From contig NZ_CP011412.1 of the NCBI RefSeq assembly GCF_001007875.1, forward strand, positions 2,480,001-2,544,000: a DNA stretch of 64,000 nucleotides. The letters run 5' to 3'. Under the pieces are notes generated by a model that was not told the DNA's origin, made no database searches, and worked only from the letters and a program-made list of their open reading frames with translations. The position numbers were made by a program, and so were the translations under genes. Source of the stretch: Sedimenticola thiotaurini (GTDB taxonomy: Bacteria; Pseudomonadota; Gammaproteobacteria; Chromatiales; Chromatiaceae). Positions 9,205-16,388 of the stretch are shown piece by piece. How positions within the stretch are numbered: the first letter of the stretch is position 1; each line of letters opens with the position of its first letter.

Positions 9205-10308
9205 CTATCCCGCTAACCGGGCCACCTCTACACTCAGGCGTTCACTATTTGCTGATAACAACTGCGTTAGGGCCTGATGGTTATTAAGTACATACTGTAT
9301 CCTGGCCTCGCAATCTGCCAATACTCTCCAGTCAATGGGCTCGACCGGATAGGAGAGCAACTCCATCAACCCCTCCATCTTGTGCGTGTTGCCCTTGAAC
9401 GGTACAACCGGGGTCCCTTCTCTGGCGGCAAAAATGACCGGATGAAAACGCCCTCCAACCAGCACATCTGACTCTGCGATTACCGCCAGAGCACTGCGGT
9501 AATCATAGGTATCGGTCATGACAATTATGGATGGATCATGGGCCTGTAACTGTCTGGCAAGTGCCTTGTCCGTTTTGGTACTGGCCATCATGATGACGGG
9601 CAATCCGGCGACCCGTTTCAGTCCTTCGTAGACCTTTATGAACAGGTCACCTGACCTTTTTGAAATATCAGACGAACCGGTCAGGCAAACATAACGCTCT
9701 GGCAGTTTTAACTTATCCCTGACAGCATCTTTTTCCGCTTGAGTCGCCGGGGCTATTGAGAACGCCGCATCGGGAACCACCCGTGCATTCGTAACGCCTA
9801 TCTGCTCCAACAATCGGAGTGATACCGGTTCCCGCACAGATACAAAATCAAGCGCGCTATAAACCAGGTTCAATATATTTGCCTGTCGACTACCAACAAC
9901 CAGATCCACCGATTGATTGACCGCCGACACCCTGACACCAGACTCCTTAAATAGTCTGGCAATACCCAAGAGGCGCAGCAGATGTCCCGATCTAGAATGG
10001 ATATCACCTTCTCCATTCAGGATCAGCCGATCCGGCAAAGAATAGTCCGCCAGATTAAAATTGAGCTTTTGTAACCTCTCGACCAATGTTGATGTGGTAT
10101 GACTGGAATCTTCCAGACAATCAGCCAGCCGATTAATGGCGCGGGCGCGCAGCAGTTTTATCTTTCTGTAGGGCAGTGGCTGTAACTCCATACTGGCGAG
10201 AGAACTCCCTGGGCATGCAGAGGTCAACGCAGTCTTTAATCCGGCGACTGTTGCGGCACATCCCCAGTTTGAGGTCTTGCTGGTATCGTTCAGGATACTG
10301 ATATTCAT
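9205..10308 (-). CDS. Polysaccharide pyruvyl transferase family protein
   Basis: The product is about 367 residues from the ATG at 10308; a GTG three codons upstream is an alternative start. It begins MNISILNDTSKTSNWGC, followed by an AT-x-AGLKTAL helix, which is the N-terminus of the CsaB-like pyruvyl transferase family. The C-terminal half contains VIAESDVLVGGRFHPVIFAA and GTPVVPFKGNTHKMEG, the typical substrate-binding region. Such enzymes transfer pyruvate from phosphoenolpyruvate onto sugars of envelope polysaccharides. It is the last gene of the minus-strand envelope cluster, separated from the previous gene by about 70 bp. Its acceptor sugar is unknown. Confidence 0.85.
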   Translation of the reverse strand: MNISILNDTSKTSNWGCAATVAGLKTALTSACPGSSLASMELQPLPYRKIKLLRARAINRLADCLEDSSHTTSTLVERLQKLNFNLADYSLPDRLILNGEGDIHSRSGHLLRLLGIARLFKESGVRVSAVNQSVDLVVGSRQANILNLVYSALDFVSVREPVSLRLLEQIGVTNARVVPDAAFSIAPATQAEKDAVRDKLKLPERYVCLTGSSDISKRSGDLFIKVYEGLKRVAGLPVIMMASTKTDKALARQLQAHDPSIIVMTDTYDYRSALAVIAESDVLVGGRFHPVIFAAREGTPVVPFKGNTHKMEGLMELLSYPVEPIDWRVLADCEARIQYVLNNHQALTQLLSANSERLSVEVARLAG

Positions 10309-10379
10309 ATGTCCCACTATCTACTATTTAATTGCCTTACAGCCTTCACCTGGCTACTTGGTCAGATGTTAAAACTGTC

Positions 10380-11399
10380 TCACGATTCCCGGGATACCAG
10401 ATCCAGCGACTCGCTGATCTGCTTCCAGAGCTGGATGCTTGGCTCTTCGCTCTGGCTTGTGGCTGTGCCGAGTTGGATCGTTGCCAGTTGGTCGGCCGGT
10501 ATCCTGGTAATCCATCCCCGGCCGACCAGTCTGCACAAGGCGTTTTCATACCGGACTTCCGGCTCAAAATCATCCGGCTGAATGGCAGTCACCGGTTTTC
10601 CTGCACTCACCGCCTCCGTCAACATGGAGAGACTGTCTTCGGTACAAAATATCTGCTCGGCCGCCCCCAGATAGGCAGCCATAATTTTGCGTGGCTCCTG
10701 CTTATACCAGACCGCATCAGCGATCACAGCCGGCTCCAGCCGCTCACAAAGAATCTGTTCGGCCTGCTCTTCCGTCCGGCGCGAGGTGGTCACCAGCCAT
10801 TTGATGCCATGCTTGGCCGCCAGCTGATTCATCCCGTCCGCTATGGCCGCCCAGTTATCCGCGCTGTAGCGATATTCCCGGGTGCTGCCACCGATCAGCA
10901 TGGTCCACAGTGGTTTATCATGGCTGGCTTTGAGCGGCTTTCCGGCAGCCTCGAGTTGATCCCAACTCATGGGCGTAGGCGCCAGGGACATGACAATATT
11001 ATTAGCCGCACCCACCGGCTCGATGGTAAACACCCGGGTAAACAGGGCCGGGTCGAGTCCACGCAGAGACCCGATAAAAAAGTTCTTGCACCCGTACCGC
11101 TGAGCCAGCGCGATGTTGATGTAGGCGGTATTGCCACCGGTGGAGATAAGCAGATCCGGCAGCTGATTTTCAGCAGGCAGTTCGATGGTATGCAACTTCT
11201 CGATCCAGCCCGCATAACGCTGTACATTCTTATTCAACAGCTTGCGCATCAACCTTCTCAGCGGAGGTAATTTAAGCCGGCTGTCGATCCACTGGATCTC
11301 AACGTCATAACCATGCTCCAGCGACTTGATTAGCCCTTTGCTCTGATTAAAATGTCCCGGCACCCCATCACTCAGGCACCACAGCCTCAGCTTGCGCAT
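10380..11399 (-). CDS. ELM1-family (DUF1022) protein, copy A
   Basis: The 339-residue product begins with LRLWCLSDGVPGHFNQSKGL, the typical start of the mitochondrial-fission ELM1 family. Further family segments are TIEPVGAANNIVMSLAPTPM, the IGGSTREYRYS turn and TEDSLSMLTEAVSAGKPVTA near the C-terminus. The family has a glycosyltransferase-B-like pattern, and bacterial members often sit in LPS core clusters; biochemical function is not established to my knowledge. It overlaps the upstream GT4 gene by 13 bp. A second, divergent copy lies at the head of the same cluster (14321-15271). Confidence 0.85.
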   Translation of the reverse strand: MRKLRLWCLSDGVPGHFNQSKGLIKSLEHGYDVEIQWIDSRLKLPPLRRLMRKLLNKNVQRYAGWIEKLHTIELPAENQLPDLLISTGGNTAYINIALAQRYGCKNFFIGSLRGLDPALFTRVFTIEPVGAANNIVMSLAPTPMSWDQLEAAGKPLKASHDKPLWTMLIGGSTREYRYSADNWAAIADGMNQLAAKHGIKWLVTTSRRTEEQAEQILCERLEPAVIADAVWYKQEPRKIMAAYLGAAEQIFCTEDSLSMLTEAVSAGKPVTAIQPDDFEPEVRYENALCRLVGRGWITRIPADQLATIQLGTATSQSEEPSIQLWKQISESLDLVSRES

Positions 11400-12412
11400 C
11401 GCTTTCCTCTCTGTACCACATCGATCAATACGGCTTCAGTGGCGGTTACCTGGTGATCGTGGGTCAACTTGTTTTCGGCAAAATTGAAGACCGGGGCAAA
11501 CAGCCGCTTCAGTCGATCTGCATCGGCCAGCGCCCACTCCAGTCGTTCAGCCAGATTATCCGGGCTTTCGATATCAGCCAATACCTGTTCGGGCAGTATC
11601 TCGGCGGCACCTGGGACCCTTGTAGAGACCACGGGGCGGTGACCAAGCAGCGCTTCAACCAAAACCAGGGGAAAGCCTTCCCGGCGTGATGAGATCACTA
11701 CCAGGTCAGCCTCTTGTAACAGCGACTGGATGTCATCCCGGTTCCCCATAAAGGTGACCCGCTTGTCCAGCTCCAGCTGTTCGGCCTGAGACTCCAGACT
11801 TGATCTCTCCGGTCCGTCACCCACAATGCGCAGTTCAACCGATTGACTGGCCAGTTTGCTGAATGCCGTCAGCAAAAGATCTACGCCCTTGACATGCACC
11901 AGGCGACCGATAAAGGTAATGCACTTCCGCCCTTTTGTCGTATCGGATGGCGACCGACTGCCCCCTGGGGATTGGTTACGACCATTATAAATAACGGTCA
12001 GCGCCGGATTCCTGATCCCACCCGCGACACCTTTACTGACCGCAATCAGATGATCAAACCGTTCAAACATAGCGGTTTTACGCTTCAGGCTATGGATGGT
12101 GGCGACACAGGGGGCAGCGATCCAGCAGCGCAACAGTGCAATCATGGCCGCTGCCTTGTTGGCGTGCGCATGAACAACGTCCGGCCCGATGGCCCGGATG
12201 AGTTGCAACAAGCGATAAAGAGTCAGGGGATTTTTTCTGCTGCGACTCAGATCCAGCGGATGGAACCTGACGCCGCTGGCGAACCTGTCCCCATACCGGC
12301 GATGGGCAATAACGTGTACCTGGTGCTTGCCTGCCAGTGCATTGGCCAGGTCGATGAAATGGTTCTCCAGCCCACCCTCTTCGTCACCGGCCATGACTTC
12401 ACAGATCTTCAC
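11387..12412 (-). CDS. GT4-family glycosyltransferase
   Basis: This is a 341-residue GT-B glycosyltransferase. The N-terminal acceptor domain contains AGDEEGGLENHFIDLANALA. The C-terminal nucleotide-sugar domain contains FIGRLVHVKGVDLLLTAF and the E-x7-E motif in SSRREGFPLVLVEALLGHRPVV. The family transfers sugars with retention at the cytoplasmic face of the inner membrane. It overlaps the deacetylase gene by 4 bp and the downstream ELM1-like gene by 13 bp. The envelope cluster suggests LPS core assembly, but donor and acceptor cannot be named. Confidence 0.88.
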   Translation of the reverse strand: MKICEVMAGDEEGGLENHFIDLANALAGKHQVHVIAHRRYGDRFASGVRFHPLDLSRSRKNPLTLYRLLQLIRAIGPDVVHAHANKAAAMIALLRCWIAAPCVATIHSLKRKTAMFERFDHLIAVSKGVAGGIRNPALTVIYNGRNQSPGGSRSPSDTTKGRKCITFIGRLVHVKGVDLLLTAFSKLASQSVELRIVGDGPERSSLESQAEQLELDKRVTFMGNRDDIQSLLQEADLVVISSRREGFPLVLVEALLGHRPVVSTRVPGAAEILPEQVLADIESPDNLAERLEWALADADRLKRLFAPVFNFAENKLTHDHQVTATEAVLIDVVQRGKRCAS

Positions 12413-13236
12413 CGTTTCCAGCCCCGCTGACCGGTTTTCATCCGCAAGCGGAACGCCAGCATGGAGTCCTTGCCGCTGATCTTGACCCGCTTTAGCCGGT
12501 AGGGATCGGAGAACCGGTCCCGATTGATCCCCTCTTCCGTAGTCACGGCGGATAGAAAACCGGCCTCGGCGCAGATCGACACATCCTGCTCATCATAGAT
12601 TCCGAACGGATAAGCGAAGCTGCTGACCGGCTGCCCAAAAGTCTGTTGCAACTGCTCCCTGCCCGACACGACCTCCCGGGTTCTGGCCTCCCGGTCCAGC
12701 TTGGCCAGATTGGCATGGGTGAGGGTATGCCCACCCAGCTCCACCAGCCCCGATGCGAGCATCTCCCGCACCTGGTCGTCGCTCAACTTCGGCTCATGCA
12801 TCAACTCGCCGCTGTCATGGTGGGCCTTTTTGCTGGTCGACCAGTCCCGGTCAAAACGGTCCACCACCAGATACAGCGTCGCCTTGGCACCATACTTTTT
12901 CAACACCGGGTAGGCCTGCAGATAGTTGTCCGCGTAGCCATCATCAAAGGTAATCACCACGGTTTTTTCCGGCAGTTTCCGGTTCTGCATCAGGTCAGTC
13001 ATGCTGGCAAAATGCCAACCCTGCTCTTTCAGCCAGCGCACCTGCCGTTCAAACATGCCGGGCCTCACCCGCAACTTGTTGAAGCGCGCGCCTTTCCGGT
13101 GCTCGGCCACCATGTGGTACATGAGGATCCGGGGGTAGCGATAGTCCACCGCCGGGCGCCACCAGGCGTAGCGCTGTGAAAAAATCAGCAAGGCAAGCGC
13201 GGCCAGGATCAGAATCACGGCGATCATTACAGGCAC
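12409..13236 (-). CDS. Polysaccharide deacetylase family protein (NodB domain)
   Basis: The 275-residue product has one N-terminal membrane anchor (about residues 3-22) followed by a NodB-homology carbohydrate esterase 4 domain. The metal and catalytic aspartates are seen in VVITFDDGYADNYLQAY, the zinc histidines in LGGHTLTHANLAKL, and a later motif in SFAYPFGIYDEQD. The family removes N-acetyl groups from surface glycans. Placement between two glycosyltransferase genes with short overlaps suggests it edits an LPS or core sugar, as known for some CE4 enzymes in LPS clusters; this is inference. The catalytic domain should face the periplasm. Confidence 0.87.
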   Translation of the reverse strand: MPVMIAVILILAALALLIFSQRYAWWRPAVDYRYPRILMYHMVAEHRKGARFNKLRVRPGMFERQVRWLKEQGWHFASMTDLMQNRKLPEKTVVITFDDGYADNYLQAYPVLKKYGAKATLYLVVDRFDRDWSTSKKAHHDSGELMHEPKLSDDQVREMLASGLVELGGHTLTHANLAKLDREARTREVVSGREQLQQTFGQPVSSFAYPFGIYDEQDVSICAEAGFLSAVTTEEGINRDRFSDPYRLKRVKISGKDSMLAFRLRMKTGQRGWKR

Positions 13237-14339
13237 TCCTCGTACAGGGCCAGGGTTTTGTCAATCATCTCAGTCCGTAAAAACCGTTGGTTCCGTTCCA
13301 CCTGGCAGCCATTATCCAACACTTTCTTCACCCTCGCCTCCAGCTGATCCAGATCGGATAACGGCGTCAGCCCCTCCCTGAACAGGGCCTGCAGTATCTC
13401 GCCAATCCCGCCGTGATCATAACCCACCACCGGCACCCCCATACTCAGGGCCTCCAGTGCAGAACGCCCGAACGACTCCGGCTTAGAGGAGAGAGACAGC
13501 ACCAGATCGGAGACCCCGTAGACATCCCGGATATCGGTGCGATTGCCGGCGAAGGTGATGTCACCCTGCAGGCCCAGACTGGCGATTTTCTGCTCCAGCT
13601 CATTGGCGTAGGCCAATCTTCTCGGGTCCTTGCCCCCAACGATCAAACCATGAACGGGCCGGCCCTGCTGAACAAGCCGCTGAATCAGGGTAATGAAGTC
13701 GTGGTGTCCCTTCAATCGGGTGATACGACCAGCCAGGGTGAGCACTTGCTTATCCCGTAGCTGGGGAAAGTGCTGATACCACGCTTGCAGCCACCCATCT
13801 CCTGGTCGATAACCGTATGGAAAATCGGCCGGCTCCACACCCCGGTAGATCAGCTGGATGCGTTCCGCCGGGGTGGCCGGGTAGTTCTCCTGAATGTAGC
13901 GCCGGATGGTTTCGGATACGGCGATCACCCGCTCCCCCTTGGTCATGACGGCGCTGTAGGCAGACACCGAATGCAGACCATGTACCGTGGAGATCAACCG
14001 TGGTCGGTTAGCCGGCGCCATTCCCCGCCACGCCAGATAGGCGATCCAGCCCGGCACCCGGGAGCGATAGTGCAGGATATCCACACCCTGCTCCTTAAGG
14101 AAACGGCGCAGCGGCCAGATCAACCGCAAAGTCCAGGGTCGCTTGCGATCCACCGGCCAGGTGAAGTGCTCACTCCCCTCCGCTTCCAGTTGCGACACCA
14201 AACGCCCGCCGGCCGAGATCACCAACGACCGGTGACCGCGCTCCGCCAGGGCCTGCGCCACTTCCAGTGTGCCCCGTTCGACGCCACCGCCCGCCAGCGC
14301 CGGGACCATCTGCAGAACTGTCAGTGCTCGGTCAGCCAT
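13227..14339 (-). CDS. GT4-family glycosyltransferase
   Basis: This is a GT-B glycosyltransferase of about 370 residues. The N-terminal motif VPALAGGGVERGTLEVAQAL and the C-terminal LTLAGRITRLKGHHDFITLI plus SSKPESFGRSALEALSMGVP (E-x7-E) define the family. The ATG at 14339 is preferred because a GGTGGA sequence precedes it; an upstream ATG at 14354 is also in frame. It overlaps the ELM1-like gene upstream and the deacetylase gene downstream (10 bp). It resembles glycosyltransferases adding sugars to the LPS inner core, but the exact linkage is unknown. Confidence 0.87.
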   Translation of the reverse strand: MADRALTVLQMVPALAGGGVERGTLEVAQALAERGHRSLVISAGGRLVSQLEAEGSEHFTWPVDRKRPWTLRLIWPLRRFLKEQGVDILHYRSRVPGWIAYLAWRGMAPANRPRLISTVHGLHSVSAYSAVMTKGERVIAVSETIRRYIQENYPATPAERIQLIYRGVEPADFPYGYRPGDGWLQAWYQHFPQLRDKQVLTLAGRITRLKGHHDFITLIQRLVQQGRPVHGLIVGGKDPRRLAYANELEQKIASLGLQGDITFAGNRTDIRDVYGVSDLVLSLSSKPESFGRSALEALSMGVPVVGYDHGGIGEILQALFREGLTPLSDLDQLEARVKKVLDNGCQVERNQRFLRTEMIDKTLALYEECL

Positions 14340-15271
14340 TGTTCCACCATCCATTCGGCGCAGCGTGCCGCCTCGTTAAAGCATCCCGGTGGCTCCCGAA
14401 GCACGCCCCGCTCCTGCCAATCCGCAAACCGGGTAACCCAGCCGTTGTCCACCAGCCCTTGAACCCCGCGGCTTACCCGGCCTGGACGGCTTTTTTCCAG
14501 CTCAATCAACCCGACCATGGCACCCGAGGTGATGGCCTCATAGACCATGGAGACAGAGTCTTCGCTGACCCAGGCGGCACGACTTGTTTCAAGCTGTTGC
14601 GCGACCCAGTCCGGTCCGGTCTGTTGCCAGGGCACCAGGGTGAGGTTGGGCAGTTGCAGGGTGGCGAGTTGGGCCATCAAATCATCCGGGGTTCGGCGCG
14701 AGTTACTGAGAACAAAAGACTCCTCCGGCTGATGCCGGACAATGCGCTCTATCTGGCTGATTACAGCACCGCTCTGCCAGTTGAAGTGTGCTGACCGACC
14801 GCCTATCAGCAGCAGGGTCCCGGACAACCTATCCCGCTCACCGGCGACCACCCTGTTCAACACACCGCGGGTAAGAAACACATTGGATCCGCTGACGCTA
14901 TCGTGTTCGGGTATGACGCAGAGATCGAACAGACCACGGGGCAGGGTGGGGTTCATGATCACCACCGCCCGTCCGCCAAAGGCGCGCCGGGCGGCCAACA
15001 GGGCCAGGTGGGTCCGATGACCCGCGCCGATGACCAGGTCAGGCGATGGCAGCCCCTGCCCGGCGGAAAAACGCCCGGTCAGCCAGCCCGTCCAGCGGGT
15101 GAGCAGACCGGTATCGACCGGAATATCGTACCGGACCAGGTCCACAAGCCGGGCCAGTGCATTACATAAACCCAGGGACTGGTTCTCATGCCCGGGCTTA
15201 GCGTCGGTAAGGCGCCAGATGACCAGCGGCTTATCACCGTGGCCTTTCTGATTATTCGGGGTAGGTTTCAA
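14321..15271 (-). CDS. ELM1-family (DUF1022) protein, copy B
   Basis: The 316-residue product begins with an extra N-terminal tail and then LVIWRLTDAKPGHENQSLGL, an ELM1-family start. Other family segments are DLVIGAGHRTHLALLAARRA and WVSEDSVSMVYEAITSGAMV, the latter directly comparable with TEDSLSMLTEAVSAGKPV of copy A. Copies A and B are clearly divergent paralogues rather than a recent duplication. It heads a run of five overlapping minus-strand genes, so it is probably the promoter-proximal gene of the envelope cluster. The biochemical activity of this family is not established. Confidence 0.82.
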   Translation of the reverse strand: MKPTPNNQKGHGDKPLVIWRLTDAKPGHENQSLGLCNALARLVDLVRYDIPVDTGLLTRWTGWLTGRFSAGQGLPSPDLVIGAGHRTHLALLAARRAFGGRAVVIMNPTLPRGLFDLCVIPEHDSVSGSNVFLTRGVLNRVVAGERDRLSGTLLLIGGRSAHFNWQSGAVISQIERIVRHQPEESFVLSNSRRTPDDLMAQLATLQLPNLTLVPWQQTGPDWVAQQLETSRAAWVSEDSVSMVYEAITSGAMVGLIELEKSRPGRVSRGVQGLVDNGWVTRFADWQERGVLREPPGCFNEAARCAEWMVEQWLTEH

Positions 15272-15397
15272 AGTTTAACCAGTTTCTCGGTAGCCGGGGT
15301 TACTGATTCCTGTCAACGCGTCCCCCGATCCATGAGTCAGCAGATTTGGGTAACCCGGCCAATCTGACCCCGCGCCGTTGCTGACCTGCCGCTTGGC

Positions 15398-15426
15398 AGG
15401 GTGGGCACAAACCATCTGCCCACCCT
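15398..15426. repeat. Perfect 10-bp inverted repeat downstream of ilvE
   Basis: The arms AGGGTGGGCA and TGCCCACCCT flank a 9-base loop. The hairpin lies 19 bp after the ilvE stop, between ilvE and the envelope cluster. It is GC-rich but has no adjacent T-tract on either strand, so it may be a weak or factor-dependent terminator or an mRNA-stabilising hairpin. Confidence 0.5.
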
Positions 15427-15444
15427 AGCGGATTTTCCACAGGA

Positions 15445-16371
15445 TCAGCGGACGTAGGTGAGCCACTCGGGATACTGGCTCCGGCGGCCGTGTACCTGAT
15501 CGAAATACATGGTCTGCAACTTCTCGGTGATGGGTCCGCGGCTACCACTGCCGATAGTGCGGTTGTCCACTTCCCGAATCGGGGTCACTTCCGCCGCCGT
15601 ACCGGTGAAGAACGCCTCGTCGGCGATATAGACCTCGTCCCGGGTAATGCGTCTTTCCACAATCGGGATACCCAGCTCTTCGGCAAAGGTGAAGATGGTC
15701 TTGCGGGTAATACCGTTCAGCGCCGAGGTGAGATCCGGGGTGTAGATCACATCATCCTTGACCAGGAAGAAGTTTTCGCCCGATCCCTCCATCACATAAC
15801 CGCTGGCATCCAGAATCAGCGCCTCGTCGTAGCCGTCATTCACCGCCTCTTGCAGCGCCAGCATGGAGTTGATGTAGTTGCCGGAGGCCTTGGCCTTGCA
15901 CATCATGGAGTTGACCTGGTGGCGGGTATAGGAGGAGACCCGGATGCGGATGCCGTTTTTCAGGTTATCCTCGCCCAGGTAGGCGCCCCACTCCCAGGCG
16001 GCGATCATGACATGCACACCCAGGGCATCGGCACGGATACCCATGCCTTCAGACCCGTAAAAACAGAGCGGTCGCAGATAGGCGGAGTCGAGTCCGTTCT
16101 CCCGCACCACGTCGATCTGCGCCTGGTTCAGTGTCGCTTCGTCAAAGGGCATCTTCATACCCATAATGTGGGCTGACTGGAACAGCCGGCGCGTGTGCTC
16201 GGCCAGTTTGAAAATGGCCGTTCCCTGCTCGGTCTTGTAGGCGCGAACCCCTTCGAACACGCCCAGCCCGTAATGCAGGGTGTGGGTCAACACATGCACC
16301 TTGGCCTCGCGCCAGGGCACCATCTCGCCATCCAGCCAGATCCAGCCGTCACGGTCCGCGAAATTTACCAT
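15445..16371 (-). CDS. ilvE: Branched-chain amino acid aminotransferase IlvE
   Basis: This is a 308-residue fold-type IV PLP aminotransferase, which performs the last step of leucine, isoleucine and valine synthesis in the cytoplasm. The segment CKAKASGNYINSMLALQEA carries the cofactor lysine, and GVFEGVRAYKTEQGTAIFKL and EVYIADEAFFTGTAAEVTPI are diagnostic of IlvE. It begins 17 bp after the glnE stop on the same strand, suggesting cotranscription. A perfect inverted repeat follows its stop. The length equals that of well-characterised IlvE proteins. Confidence 0.95.
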   Translation of the reverse strand: MVNFADRDGWIWLDGEMVPWREAKVHVLTHTLHYGLGVFEGVRAYKTEQGTAIFKLAEHTRRLFQSAHIMGMKMPFDEATLNQAQIDVVRENGLDSAYLRPLCFYGSEGMGIRADALGVHVMIAAWEWGAYLGEDNLKNGIRIRVSSYTRHQVNSMMCKAKASGNYINSMLALQEAVNDGYDEALILDASGYVMEGSGENFFLVKDDVIYTPDLTSALNGITRKTIFTFAEELGIPIVERRITRDEVYIADEAFFTGTAAEVTPIREVDNRTIGSGSRGPITEKLQTMYFDQVHGRRSQYPEWLTYVR

Positions 16372-16388
16372 TTATCCTCTCCAGTAAC

